The notes below the pieces were generated by a model that did no database searches, was not told the origin of the DNA, and saw nothing but the letters and a program-made list of their open reading frames with translations. 64,000 nt of DNA from Streptomyces carminius (GTDB lineage: Bacteria > Actinomycetota > Actinomycetes > Streptomycetales > Streptomycetaceae): the NCBI RefSeq assembly GCF_002794255.1, contig NZ_PGGW01000022.1:41820-105819 (forward strand), written 5' to 3'. Both the position numbers and the translations under genes were made by a program. Below are positions 46,689 through 57,399 of the stretch, in pieces. The number at the start of each line of letters is the position of its first letter. Positions within the stretch are counted from its first letter, which is position 1.

Positions 46689-49600
46689 GTGAACGAGAAC
46701 CGGACGCGGCCCCGTACGCGCCGCCACACCGCGACCGTCGTCGGCGCGCTCACCGCGCTCCTGGTGACCGGGAGCGCCGTACCGCCCGCCACCGGCGCGG
46801 GCGGGGACGCCCGGGACACGGTGCGCACGGCCGCGGCCGCCCCGGCGAAGACCTCTTCCGGGACGTACGCGACGGTGCAGCGGACCGAGGAGTTCGCCCG
46901 TCTCGCCGCCGAGGAGAACGGCGCGCCGGTGGAGGTGGCCGGGCTGCGGCAGGAGCGGCGGGAGGTCTTCGCCAACCCCGACGGCTCCTTCACCGCCTAC
47001 GAGTACACCGAGCCGGTCCGCACCGTGCGCGGCGGCGAGTGGGTCGACGTCGACGGCACCCTGGTGCGGCGCGCGGACGGCGGCTGGTCGCCGAAGGCCG
47101 CCACCGTCGAGGTGGAGTTCTCCGGCGGCGGCGACGGACCGTTCGCCCGGATGCGCAAGGCGGGCCGTGAGTACGCCCTGACCTGGCCGGGCGGGAAGCT
47201 GCCCGAGCCCAGGATCGAGGGCGACTCGGCCACCTACCCCGACGTGCTGCCCGGCGTGGACCTGGTGGCCCGCGCCGAGGTGGACGGTCTGGCGCACCTG
47301 CTGGTCGTGAAGACGGCCGAGGCGGCCGCCAACCCGGAGCTGGAGAGCATCGACTTCGGTCTGCGGACGGCCGGCCTGGAGGTCTCCGAGACGGAGAGCG
47401 GCGCGCTGCGGGCGGTGGACACGGCGGTCGGCGGCACGGTCTTCGAGGCCGGGAAGCCGGTGATGTGGGACTCCGCCGGCACGGGCGAGGGCACCACCGG
47501 CGAGCCGGCGCAGTCCACCGCCCCGGACCGGGCCGACCAGGCGTCCTTCACCGTCACCGCGGACACGTCCGGGGCGGCGTCCGCCGACGCGGCGGCCGAG
47601 GGGCCCGGCGCCGGCGGCCGTACCGCCCCGGTCGGCGTCGAGGTGACCGGGGACCGGCTCACGCTCGTCCCGGACCGGGAGCTGCTCACCGGCGAGGACA
47701 CCGTCTACCCGGTGGTCATCGACCCGATCCAGCGCACCACCTCCCGCTCCGCCTGGACCGGGGTGATGTCCGGCGTGCCGGGCGAGCAGGACTGGAAGTA
47801 CTCGGGCAGCGCGGGCGCGGGCAAGTGCCCGGTCAACTACAACCCGGACAGCTGCTCCGGCATCGGCGTACGGCGGCTGCTGTTCACGATGCCCATGTCG
47901 TTCTACCGGGGCAAGCAGATCCTGAACGCGAGCTTCTCCGCCCGGGTGGAGCACGTCTACTGGGCCGACGCGCGCGCGGAACCGATCGACCTCTACCGGA
48001 TCGGCGGCAAGAACCACAAGGTCACCTCCTCCAGCGACTGGTCGAACACCAAGGACGACTGGGACGACCACCTGATGACGGTGGACCGGAAGATCTCCCC
48101 GACCAAGTGCTCCGGCCAGGCCAACCTCCACTTCGAGGGCGGCGAGCTGGTCAGCGAGGTGGGCGCGGCCGCCTCCGGCGGCTGGACGTCGATGTCGCTG
48201 GGCCTGCGGGCGAAGGACGAGGGCACCTATAACGGCTGGAAGCGGATCTGCGGAAACGCCTATCTGAAGATCGGCTACAACAATCCGCCCGGACAGATCA
48301 GCACCGGCCACATGTCCTCCAACCCCGGCGGCCGGTGCACCTGGGGAGCGGACCGCCCCTACACCGACGTACTGCCCCAGCTCCGCACCGAGGCGCGCGA
48401 CCCCGACCACACCTCGTCCAGCACGGACAAGGTGAAGGTGCAGTTCAAGGTGGCCTGGACGGGGAAGGACGGCACCGCCCGCTCCTACACCCACGACACC
48501 GCCTACAAGGCCCCCAACTCCGGCACGGCCTTCACCCACACCATGAGTTCCCAGGTCACCAAGGACCTGCGGCCCGACTCGGTGATCTACTGGACCGCCC
48601 GGGCCTACGACGGCGACGCCTGGGGCGAGTGGAGCAGCACCGGCACCCAGCGCTGCGAAATCGTCCACGACCCCACCCGGCCCGGCGCCCCGGCGGTGAC
48701 CTCCGAGGAGTACCCGGACGACGAGGTGTGGCACGACGGCGTCGGGACGACGGGCACCTTCACCTTCGAGCCGAACACGGACGACAGCATCCCTGACGGC
48801 GACATCGTCGAGTACCGCTACAGCTTCGACGGCGAGCCGATGAGGACGGTCGCGCCCGCGAGCCCGGGCGGCCCGGCGACGGTGACCTGGCGCCCGCTGG
48901 CCGCCGGGCCCCACTGGGTGACCGTCGAGGCGTACGACCGGGCGAAGAACTCCAGCGTCCCCGCCCAGTACGAGTTCCTGGTCGACGACGGCCGCCCGGT
49001 CGTCGGGCAGTGGAACCTGGCGGACGAGGCCGGTGCCGCCGACGCCCACGACGAGTCGGGCCGCTACCCGGCGACCGCGGGTTCCGGCGTGGAGTTCGGC
49101 GTGACCGGCCCCGGCGGCCGGGCCGACGCCGCGGCCCGGCTCGACGGCAGCGCGAACGCGTACCTCGACGCACAGGCCACCGTGCTGGACACCGGGGGCA
49201 GCTTCAGCGTCAGCGCCTGGGCCCGTCCCACCGCACTCGACCGGGACATGGTCGTGGCCAGCCAGGACGGCACCGGCGAGCCGGGCTTCACACTCGGCTA
49301 CGACGCCGCGGCCGGATCATGGGCCTTCTCGATGCCGGTCAGTGACGTGGCCACGCTCGGCCACTGGAAGGCGTCGGCCGGGGTGACACCGGTCAAGGAC
49401 CAGTGGGTGCTGCTCACCGGCGTCTACGACGCCGAGGCGGCCGGCGGCCCGAAGCTGAGTATCTACGTCAACCAGCAGCTGAAGAAGACCGTCACACGCG
49501 GCTCGGAATGGACCGCACACGGCGCCCTCCAGATCGGCCGGGCCACGGCCAAGTCCGGCTACCGCGACCACTTCACCGGCGATCTCGCCGAGGTCCGGGT

Positions 49601-50351
49601 CTTCGACCGGATCCTGACCGCCGCCCAGGTCGCCGAGCTGATGACCGTCAAGCCCGAGCGACGGGGCTACTGGCCGCTGGACGAGGCCGCCGACGGCGGC
49701 TCCGCCAACGTCCAGGAGGGCGGGCAGCCGCTGGCGCTGCACGGGAACGCGTCGGTCTACCGGCCGGACGACCCGCTGTTCGACAGCTCTCCCCTGGTCG
49801 GCGACGGCCATCTGGTGCTGGACGGCGACGGCGACTGGGCAGCCACGGACGCACCCCCGGTGACCGGGGACAGCAGCTTCACGATCGCCACCCGCGTCCA
49901 GCTCACGACCGACGCCCCGGAGCAGTCGCAGACCGTCTTCTCGCTCCCCGGGCGCAACGCCGACCGGGTCGCGGTGCGCTACCAGGCGTCCACCGGGCAG
50001 TGGGAGTTGGAGGTGGCGCGGGAGGACGCGGCGGAGGCAGCGGCGACCGTGGTGACCGACAGCGCGCCACTGCCGAGCAGCGACGGCTCCGGGCAGCACC
50101 TCGCCGTGGTCTACGACGCCTTCGCCAACGACCTGCGGCTCTATGTCGAGGGCGATCTGACCGCCACCGCGTCCGGCGGAGACGACACCCTGTGGCCCGC
50201 GACCGGTGGGCTCCAGGTGGGCCGCTCTGTGCAGGGCGGCGGCACCGAGTACCTCGCAGGTGCACTGGACGAGGTACGGGTGTACGCCGGCGCGGTCGAT
50301 CCCTCCGGGATCGAGCTGATGAACCAGCTCATCGCCGTCCCCGTGATGTAA
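46689..50351 (+). CDS. Secreted LamG-domain giant protein
   Basis: 1220-residue predicted exported protein. The N-terminus (TRRHTATVVGALTALLVTG, then PPATGAGG) is a signal peptide with a twin-Arg-like start. Residues 60-350 form a domain seen in RHS-associated surface proteins. A DNRLRE-like beta domain (GVRRLLFTMPMSFYRGKQIL) is near 400. An Ig/fibronectin-like stretch covers 540-770. Two LamG-type jellyroll domains follow, near 773-960 (GQWNLADEAG, FSVSAWARP) and 985-1215 (RRGYWPLDEAADGG). LamG domains bind glycans or proteins. The GTG at 46689 is chosen; a GTG at 46626 overlapping the FG-GAP stop is an alternative. It is in an operon with the FG-GAP and RHS genes. Confidence 0.82.
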   Translation: MNENRTRPRTRRHTATVVGALTALLVTGSAVPPATGAGGDARDTVRTAAAAPAKTSSGTYATVQRTEEFARLAAEENGAPVEVAGLRQERREVFANPDGSFTAYEYTEPVRTVRGGEWVDVDGTLVRRADGGWSPKAATVEVEFSGGGDGPFARMRKAGREYALTWPGGKLPEPRIEGDSATYPDVLPGVDLVARAEVDGLAHLLVVKTAEAAANPELESIDFGLRTAGLEVSETESGALRAVDTAVGGTVFEAGKPVMWDSAGTGEGTTGEPAQSTAPDRADQASFTVTADTSGAASADAAAEGPGAGGRTAPVGVEVTGDRLTLVPDRELLTGEDTVYPVVIDPIQRTTSRSAWTGVMSGVPGEQDWKYSGSAGAGKCPVNYNPDSCSGIGVRRLLFTMPMSFYRGKQILNASFSARVEHVYWADARAEPIDLYRIGGKNHKVTSSSDWSNTKDDWDDHLMTVDRKISPTKCSGQANLHFEGGELVSEVGAAASGGWTSMSLGLRAKDEGTYNGWKRICGNAYLKIGYNNPPGQISTGHMSSNPGGRCTWGADRPYTDVLPQLRTEARDPDHTSSSTDKVKVQFKVAWTGKDGTARSYTHDTAYKAPNSGTAFTHTMSSQVTKDLRPDSVIYWTARAYDGDAWGEWSSTGTQRCEIVHDPTRPGAPAVTSEEYPDDEVWHDGVGTTGTFTFEPNTDDSIPDGDIVEYRYSFDGEPMRTVAPASPGGPATVTWRPLAAGPHWVTVEAYDRAKNSSVPAQYEFLVDDGRPVVGQWNLADEAGAADAHDESGRYPATAGSGVEFGVTGPGGRADAAARLDGSANAYLDAQATVLDTGGSFSVSAWARPTALDRDMVVASQDGTGEPGFTLGYDAAAGSWAFSMPVSDVATLGHWKASAGVTPVKDQWVLLTGVYDAEAAGGPKLSIYVNQQLKKTVTRGSEWTAHGALQIGRATAKSGYRDHFTGDLAEVRVFDRILTAAQVAELMTVKPERRGYWPLDEAADGGSANVQEGGQPLALHGNASVYRPDDPLFDSSPLVGDGHLVLDGDGDWAATDAPPVTGDSSFTIATRVQLTTDAPEQSQTVFSLPGRNADRVAVRYQASTGQWELEVAREDAAEAAATVVTDSAPLPSSDGSGQHLAVVYDAFANDLRLYVEGDLTATASGGDDTLWPATGGLQVGRSVQGGGTEYLAGALDEVRVYAGAVDPSGIELMNQLIAVPVM

Positions 50352-50465
50352 CCGGCCGGGGGCACCGGCGGCATGCCGGTGCCCCTCTCCGCTCACCGTT
50401 CCTCTTTCCCCGCCGTGCGCCTTCCCTGACCTGAACCCGCCTTCGGACCTGCGGAGATACCCTTC

Positions 50466-53400
50466 GTGAACCCCTTTAAAGGTCGTCTGCTGAGCCGCCG
50501 CATACCCAAACGCGCCATCGGCGCCATCGTGCTGGGTCTGAACCTGGTTCTCGTCGGCACCACGGCCCAGGCCGTACCGCTGGACAAGGACACCGGTAAG
50601 GGCCGCCCGGGCGTCCAGGACCTCGGCGACCCCGCCGAGGGCCGGGACGTCAAGGCCGCGCCCCGGCCGGTGGACCCCACGAGGAAGGCCGCGGTCAGGG
50701 CCCTCGACAGGGCCGACTGGCCGAAGGCCGGAAGTGCCGAGATCGCGGTCGGCGCCGCTGGGAGGGTTGCGAAGAAGATCGAGGTCGGCGGCCTGCCGAT
50801 CACGGTGGCCGAAGCCGGGCCGACGGAGAAGAGCGGGAAGGCGAAGGCGCGGAAGGACGGGGAGGAGAACACCTCCCCGGCCAGAGTGAGCGTCACTTCC
50901 CTGGACCGCAAGCGGACCCGGGAACTCGACAGTGCCGCAGTGCTGAAGGTCAGCCGGGCCGACGGGGCGGAAAAGCCGGGCGTGGTCGAACTCTCCGTGG
51001 ACTACTCGGCGTTCGCCGAAGGATTCGGTGGTGACTACGGTGCCCGGCTACGCCTGGTGCGGCTGCCCGACTGCGCCGCCACCGCCGAACCGGGCAGCGC
51101 CGAGTGCCCCCGGCAGCCCGTCCCGCTGGCCTCGAAGAACGATGCCGGCCGGCGGACGGTGACCGCACGGGTCACCGCCGAACCGGCGGAGCCGGGCATG
51201 TCCACCCAGGCGGGTGAGGCGTCTGCCTTGGTCGCCCTCGTCTCGGGGATCGAGTCCGCCAAGGGCGACTACACGGCGACTTCGCTGGCACCGTCGGCGA
51301 GCTGGAACGTCGCCAACTCCTCCGGCGGGTTCTCCTGGGAGTATCCCTTCCGCGCGGTGCCTACCCCCGGCGGCCTGAACCCGACGATCGGCCTGGGCTA
51401 CTCCTCTCAGGCAGTGGACGGCCGTACCTCGGTCACCAACAACCAGGGCTCCTGGGTCGGTGACGGCTTCAGTTTCGAGCCCGGCTACATCGAGCGCGCC
51501 TACAAGCCCTGCGCCGACGACGGCCACAAGGACTCCGCCGAGCAGTGCTGGGCGCACGACAACGCCACCGTTCTCCTCGAAGGCAGCTCCGCCCAGCTCA
51601 TCAAGGACGACGACACCGGCGAGTGGCACATGACCGGGGAGAGCGGCGCCCGGGTGGAGAAGCTCACCGGCGCCGCCAACGGTGACAACGACGGCGAGCA
51701 CTGGAGGGTGACCACCACAGACGGCACCGAGTACCACTTCGGCCTGAACCGGCTGCCCGGCTGGACCTCTGGTAAGGAGGAGACCGACTCGGCCTGGACC
51801 GTCCCCGTCTTCGGCGACGACTCCGGCGAGCCCTGTCACAACGCCACGTTCACCAAGGCGCACTGCAAGCAGGCGTGGCGGTGGAACCTCGACTACGTCA
51901 AGGACACCCACGGCAATGTCATGTCGTACTTCTACGGGGCGGAGACCAACTACTACGCCCTGAACGGCAGGACGGACGTCGACGGCACCGCCTACCACCG
52001 CGGCGGCCACCTCAAGCGCGTCGACTACGGCCAGCGCGACGGCCAGGTCTACGCCGCCAAGGCCCCGGCCCGGGTGGAGTTCACCGTCGCCGAGCGCTGC
52101 CTGCCCACCGAGACCTTCGACTGCGCCCCGGACAAGCGCACCACGGCCAACGCCGCCCACTGGCCCGACGTCCCCGTCGACCTGGAGTGCAAGGCCGGCA
52201 CCCACTGCAAGGCCGGACAGGCCTCGCCCTCCTTCTGGACCACCAAGCGGCTGACCGGCGTCACCACCCGGATGCGCACCGGCACCGACACCTACGAGGA
52301 CGTCGACGCCTGGACGCTGACCCATCGCTTCCTCGACAACGGCGACGACTCCGGGACGCTGTGGCTGTCGAAGATCGGGCACGAGGGCAGGGCCGGCGAC
52401 GACCACATCAAGCTGCCCTCGGTGGACCTGCACGGCATCCAGCTGGCCAACCGGGTGGACAAGGACGGCGACAACATCGACGCCTTCCACCGCTACCGCC
52501 TGGCCACCGTCCTGAGCGAGACCGGCGCCCAGCTCGACGTCAACTACGCCCCCACCGAGTGCACCGCCGACGCCCTGCCCGAGCCGGGTAAGTCCACCAG
52601 GCGCTGCTACCCGGTGAAGTGGGCGCCGCCGGGCCACACCGAGCCGATCACCGACTGGTTCCACAAGTACGTCGTCGCCGAGATCATCGAGACCGACCGC
52701 ACCGGAGGCGGCGACGACATGGTCACCCGCTACGACTACAACGGCGCCGCCGCCTGGCGGCACGCCGATCCCGACGGCATCACCGACGAGAAGTACCTCA
52801 CCTGGAACGAGTGGCAGGGCTACGGCAAGGTAACCGTCACCAAGGGCAACGGTGAGGCCGACGCCGCGCGCGTCGACTACACGTATCTGCAGGGCATGCA
52901 TGGGGACAAGGACCCCGACGGCGGCACCCGCTCGGTGCGAGTCACCGACTCCACCGGCAAGGAGTACACCGACCACAAGGAATACACCGGCTTCGAAGTC
53001 GAGGCCGCGACCCATGACAAGGGCAAGATCGTCTCCAAGGTCGTCACCGAGCCGTGGAAGCACGACACCGCCATCCAGACCAAACCCTGGGCCACCACCA
53101 GGGCTACCCTCGTCAAGCCGAGGGCCACCCGCGGCTACAGCCTGCTGTCCGGCGGAGACTGGCAGGAGACGAGAAGCACCACCTCCTACGACACGGCGGG
53201 GACCAGCACCGGCCGCATCGTCCGCACCGAGGACCTGGGCGACGTCTCCACATCGAAGGACGACACCTGCACGCGGACCTGGTACGCGGACAACAAGGCC
53301 AAGAACATCCTGGAACTGCCGTCTCGTATCGAGATCGTCTCCGTCGACTGCGCCGCCACCCCGGACCGCAGAACACAGGTCCTGGAGGACGAGCGCTTCT

Positions 53401-56400
53401 CCTACGACGGCGGATCGTTCGGTGACGCACCGGTCCGTGGTGACGAGACCACATCGGAGCGGCTGATGTCGCACGACGGCACCACGGCCACCTACCAGGT
53501 CACAGGCACTGCCACCTACGACGCCTTCGGCCGTCCGACTTCGGAGACAGACGCGGCCGGAGCGGCCGTCAAGACGGAGTACACCCAGGCCAACGGGCTG
53601 ATCTCCCAGGTGAAGGTCACCAATCCACTGGGCCACGTCACCACCGCCGACTACGCACCGGCCTGGGGCCAGTCGATCCGCCACACCGACGCCAACGGCA
53701 AGCGCGCCGAAACCCGGCTCGACGCGCTGGGCCGGGTGACCGGTGTCTGGCTGGCCAATCGGAGAAGCACCCAGACCCCGAACGTCAAGTACAGCTACCT
53801 CGTCCGCAAGGACAAGCCGGTCGCGATCAAGGCGGAGAAACTTGAGGACGGCGGGACGTACGGGACCGAGTACGAGATTTACGACAGTCTGCTGCGTCCG
53901 CGCCAGCTCCAGAGCGAGGGCCCGGACGGTACCAGGCTGGTCGGTGACACCTTCTACGACGGCGCCGGCCTCATCAAGCAGGGCAATGAGACCTACAACG
54001 CCGTAGGCGCTCCCTCCGACGAACTGCTGGTCGTCCGCAATGGCGAGGTCGGTACCCAGTACCGCTACGAGTACGACGGGCTGGGCCGCACCACGGCGGA
54101 GATCTTCGCGGTTGCGGGAGTGGAGCAGTGGCGCACCACGGTCCGGTACGACGGTGAGCGCACTCACGTCGATCCGCCCGAGGGCGGGGTGCCGACGACC
54201 ACCATCGCCGACGCCACCGGGCGGACCACCGAGCTGCGCCACTACCACGGCGAGGCCCCGAACCCGGACGGTGCCGCCGGACCCGGTAACGGCTACGACG
54301 CGACGAAGTACACCTACACCCCGGCCGGGCAACTGGCCACGGTCACTGATGCCGAAGGCAACACCTGGCGCTACGAGTACGACCAACTGGGCCGCAAAAC
54401 CAAGAGCATCGACCCGGACGCCGGTACCTCCACCGTCACCTACGACGCCGTCGACCGGCCGGTGACGACCACGGACGCGCGGGGCAAGAGCGTCTCCACG
54501 GCCTACGACAAGCTGGGGCGGGTCATCACCACCTGGAAGGGACAGCCGAACACCGGCACCAAGCTCACCGAGACCCGGTATGACAAGGCGGGCTGGCTGG
54601 GCCACGCCTATGCTTCGCTCCGGTACGTGGGCGACGGAAGCCAGTACTTCACCACGGTCACCCAGTCGATGGACGCGCTCTACCGTCCGCTGAAGACGGC
54701 CTACTCGGTCCCCGAGACGGAGAACGACCTCGCTGGCGTCTACACCTTCACCACCACCTACAACCAGGACGGCACGGTTTCGGGCGAGGGTATGCCCGCT
54801 GCGGGTGGCCTCGGCTCGGAAGCTTTCGTCTATGGTTACGACGAGTTGCAGCGCCCGGTGTCCCTGAAGGGCAGCACCTCCTCGTACGTCACCGACACCG
54901 TCTACTCCACCGCCAGTTTGCTCCAGCAGCTCCAGCTGTCCACCGGCAGCGGCAAGCGGGTCTGGCAGAACTTCGACTACGAGAAGGGCACCGACCGGCT
55001 GACCCGCTCGACGGTCAGGACCGAGGGCGTCACCGGCCCGGCCAAGGCCTCGCACTACACCTACGACCAGGCCGGGAACGTCCTGTCGATCTCCGACACC
55101 TCGGGTTCCGCCCCCGACGTGCAGTGCTTCACCTACGACACCGGCCAGCGGCTGTCCGAGGCATGGACGCCGGTGGCGACCGCCGAACAGGCCACCGGCT
55201 CCGGCACGGTCGGCGGCAAGCTGGGCGGCGCGGCACCGGCCGCGTGCGGCGCGGCACCGGGAGAGCGCGCGCTGGGCGGTCCGGCACCGTACTGGAAGTC
55301 GTACACCGTCGACGCCTTGGGCAACCGCCTCAAGGAGGTCGTCCACGACACCGACCTGGAGGCCGCCAAGGACATCATCCGTACCTACACCTATGGCGAG
55401 GAAGGTGCCGGGCCGCACGCCGTGACCAAGGTCGTGGAGGAGACCCCGACCGGCGACCGGCAATCCACCTACGCCTACGACAAGTCCGGCAACACCACCG
55501 GGCGGACCATCGGCGGCGACACCCAGAGCCTGGAATGGGACGCCGAGGGGAAGCTTGCCAGGACCGTCGAGGTGGACGGCAAGGAGGCCACCTTCACCTA
55601 TGACGCGTCCGGCAACCGCATCATGCGGAAGGACGCCACCGCCACCACGGTCTATTTGCCGGGCATGGAACTGCGCCTGGCCACGGGATCGTCGAAGGTG
55701 GAGGCCACTCGCTACTACACCTTCGCTGGCCGGACCATCGCGGTGCGTACCGACGACGGCAAGCTGGCCTGGCTGGTCTCCGACCACCACGGCACGGGCG
55801 AACTGGCCGTCGACGCCGTCACCGGTGCGGTTCTCGCCCAGCGCCGCTTCGACCCCTACGGCCTGGAGCGCGGCAGGGCGAGCGGCACCTGGCCGGGGGA
55901 GAAGGGGTTCGTCGGCGGCACGATCGACGCCCAGACCGGCCTGACCAGCATCGGTGCCCGTGAATACGACGCGAAACTAGGCAGATTCATCTCGGTCGAC
56001 CCGGTCATCGACTTCACCCAGCCCCAGCAGATCAACGGCTACGCCTACGCCAACAACAGCCCGGTGACACTGTCCGATCCGTCGGGCATGTTCGTGGGCT
56101 TCTTCCACAGCCTGGTCAAGGTCGTCAAGTACGTCGTCAGCACGGTTGGCAAGTGGTTGCGCAACAATCCTCACCACGAGGTGCGGCAGGCACAGCGCAA
56201 GAGAGACCAGGTAGAGCAGCGTCTCAGCTCGGCCAAGAAAAAGGTCAAAAGGTCTATCGAAGGCCTGAAGAAGATCGGTGGAGAGCTGATCGGCGTTGAC
56301 GCGGCCATGGACTGCCTGGCGTCGCCCAATATGTCGGACTGCGGCGAGACAGTGGCCAATATCCTCTCCACAGCGGTCGGTGGTGTGGCCGGAAAGCTTG

Positions 56401-57380
56401 CAGCCAAGTACGGAATAAAAATCGGCAAGTTCGTCGATGACATGAAGACGATCGGGGGCCACCTCAGGAGGCTGATAGAGGGATTTGACGAGGCTGGAGA
56501 CGCGACGAGGGCGCTCAACAAGGCCAAGAAGGGACTCCAGAAGGCAAAGGAGAAGGCGCAGAAGTCCAAGGAGGCGCTTCGCAAGAAGGGGAAGTGCTCG
56601 GCCCCGCACAGCTTCCTTCCGGGGACAGGGGTCCTCCTCGCCGACGGATCGAGTAAACCGATCGAGGACGTCGAACTCGGCGACAAGGTCACCGTCACCG
56701 ATCCCGAGACGGGTGAGACCACGACCCGCGAGATCGTCGGCACCATCGTCACCGAGGACGACAAGCACTTCGTCGACCTCACCATCACCCTTGATGGTGG
56801 CCGGAGCACCGCAGCCCTGATCTCCACAACCACCCACCCCTTCTGGGTGGAGTCAGCGCAGGAGTGGATCAAGGCTGACGACCTCAAGCCGGGGATGACG
56901 CTCCGCACCCCGGACGGCGATACCGTCACCCTCACCGCCACCCGTCACTTCGAGCAGCGCCAGCGTACCCACGACCTCACCGTCAGGGGCATCCACACGT
57001 ACTATGTGCTGGCGGGCGAGACACCGGTACTCGTTCACAATGCAAACTGCGGTCCGGGAACCAAGTTTGACGTGCCGACCGAGCCGGGCGTGTACTCGAT
57101 CCATCTCAAGGACGGGACAACCTACGTCGGAAGCTCCACGACAAGCATTCGGGAGCGAGTGAACAAGTCGATGCGTTCCAAGCATGCGGTTCGGAAGGCT
57201 GGATACACAGCGGACGACATAGCCAACGTCACCTATTTCACTCTGCCTAGCGGAACGAGCAAGACGGCGATCCGTCGGATGGAGCAGACTATGATGGAGG
57301 GCGTCAAGACCAGAGGGGGAACTCTACTCAATCGGAGAGATCCTGAAATCGACGTACCAAGAGGCGGCTACTTGCCGTAG
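50466..57380 (+). CDS. RHS-repeat toxin with Hint self-cleavage and GIY-YIG nuclease tip
   Basis: 2304-residue secreted polymorphic toxin. A signal peptide (AIGAIVLGLNLVLVG, then AQA) is followed by an N-terminal beta region. YD repeats run from about 300 to 1820 with the RHS core (GAREYDAKLGRFISVDP) near 1828. A linker with coiled-coil-like Lys/Glu helices follows. A Hint (intein-like) domain starts near 2043 (CSAPHSFLPGTGVLLADGS), has TTHPFWVES as block B-like, and ends VLVHN with the cleavage Asn at 2192. The released tip of about 112 residues is a GIY-YIG nuclease: GVYSIHLKDGTTYVGSS with Arg in IRERV, Glu in RRMEQTMMEG and Asn in LLNRRDP. The tip is AT-richer than the body. The GTG start is 114 bases after the LamG gene. 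A DUF4259 gene follows. Confidence 0.87.
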   Translation: MNPFKGRLLSRRIPKRAIGAIVLGLNLVLVGTTAQAVPLDKDTGKGRPGVQDLGDPAEGRDVKAAPRPVDPTRKAAVRALDRADWPKAGSAEIAVGAAGRVAKKIEVGGLPITVAEAGPTEKSGKAKARKDGEENTSPARVSVTSLDRKRTRELDSAAVLKVSRADGAEKPGVVELSVDYSAFAEGFGGDYGARLRLVRLPDCAATAEPGSAECPRQPVPLASKNDAGRRTVTARVTAEPAEPGMSTQAGEASALVALVSGIESAKGDYTATSLAPSASWNVANSSGGFSWEYPFRAVPTPGGLNPTIGLGYSSQAVDGRTSVTNNQGSWVGDGFSFEPGYIERAYKPCADDGHKDSAEQCWAHDNATVLLEGSSAQLIKDDDTGEWHMTGESGARVEKLTGAANGDNDGEHWRVTTTDGTEYHFGLNRLPGWTSGKEETDSAWTVPVFGDDSGEPCHNATFTKAHCKQAWRWNLDYVKDTHGNVMSYFYGAETNYYALNGRTDVDGTAYHRGGHLKRVDYGQRDGQVYAAKAPARVEFTVAERCLPTETFDCAPDKRTTANAAHWPDVPVDLECKAGTHCKAGQASPSFWTTKRLTGVTTRMRTGTDTYEDVDAWTLTHRFLDNGDDSGTLWLSKIGHEGRAGDDHIKLPSVDLHGIQLANRVDKDGDNIDAFHRYRLATVLSETGAQLDVNYAPTECTADALPEPGKSTRRCYPVKWAPPGHTEPITDWFHKYVVAEIIETDRTGGGDDMVTRYDYNGAAAWRHADPDGITDEKYLTWNEWQGYGKVTVTKGNGEADAARVDYTYLQGMHGDKDPDGGTRSVRVTDSTGKEYTDHKEYTGFEVEAATHDKGKIVSKVVTEPWKHDTAIQTKPWATTRATLVKPRATRGYSLLSGGDWQETRSTTSYDTAGTSTGRIVRTEDLGDVSTSKDDTCTRTWYADNKAKNILELPSRIEIVSVDCAATPDRRTQVLEDERFSYDGGSFGDAPVRGDETTSERLMSHDGTTATYQVTGTATYDAFGRPTSETDAAGAAVKTEYTQANGLISQVKVTNPLGHVTTADYAPAWGQSIRHTDANGKRAETRLDALGRVTGVWLANRRSTQTPNVKYSYLVRKDKPVAIKAEKLEDGGTYGTEYEIYDSLLRPRQLQSEGPDGTRLVGDTFYDGAGLIKQGNETYNAVGAPSDELLVVRNGEVGTQYRYEYDGLGRTTAEIFAVAGVEQWRTTVRYDGERTHVDPPEGGVPTTTIADATGRTTELRHYHGEAPNPDGAAGPGNGYDATKYTYTPAGQLATVTDAEGNTWRYEYDQLGRKTKSIDPDAGTSTVTYDAVDRPVTTTDARGKSVSTAYDKLGRVITTWKGQPNTGTKLTETRYDKAGWLGHAYASLRYVGDGSQYFTTVTQSMDALYRPLKTAYSVPETENDLAGVYTFTTTYNQDGTVSGEGMPAAGGLGSEAFVYGYDELQRPVSLKGSTSSYVTDTVYSTASLLQQLQLSTGSGKRVWQNFDYEKGTDRLTRSTVRTEGVTGPAKASHYTYDQAGNVLSISDTSGSAPDVQCFTYDTGQRLSEAWTPVATAEQATGSGTVGGKLGGAAPAACGAAPGERALGGPAPYWKSYTVDALGNRLKEVVHDTDLEAAKDIIRTYTYGEEGAGPHAVTKVVEETPTGDRQSTYAYDKSGNTTGRTIGGDTQSLEWDAEGKLARTVEVDGKEATFTYDASGNRIMRKDATATTVYLPGMELRLATGSSKVEATRYYTFAGRTIAVRTDDGKLAWLVSDHHGTGELAVDAVTGAVLAQRRFDPYGLERGRASGTWPGEKGFVGGTIDAQTGLTSIGAREYDAKLGRFISVDPVIDFTQPQQINGYAYANNSPVTLSDPSGMFVGFFHSLVKVVKYVVSTVGKWLRNNPHHEVRQAQRKRDQVEQRLSSAKKKVKRSIEGLKKIGGELIGVDAAMDCLASPNMSDCGETVANILSTAVGGVAGKLAAKYGIKIGKFVDDMKTIGGHLRRLIEGFDEAGDATRALNKAKKGLQKAKEKAQKSKEALRKKGKCSAPHSFLPGTGVLLADGSSKPIEDVELGDKVTVTDPETGETTTREIVGTIVTEDDKHFVDLTITLDGGRSTAALISTTTHPFWVESAQEWIKADDLKPGMTLRTPDGDTVTLTATRHFEQRQRTHDLTVRGIHTYYVLAGETPVLVHNANCGPGTKFDVPTEPGVYSIHLKDGTTYVGSSTTSIRERVNKSMRSKHAVRKAGYTADDIANVTYFTLPSGTSKTAIRRMEQTMMEGVKTRGGTLLNRRDPEIDVPRGGYLP

Positions 57381-57399
57381 CGCTCGACTGGAGTCTGCG

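Noticed and set aside
51048..55790. 1580-codon open frame on the minus strand opposite the large RHS gene
   Set aside because: Composition is Val/Gly/Leu-rich without domains, and it mirrors the codon bias of the true gene. Long antisense frames are a GC artefact in streptomycetes.
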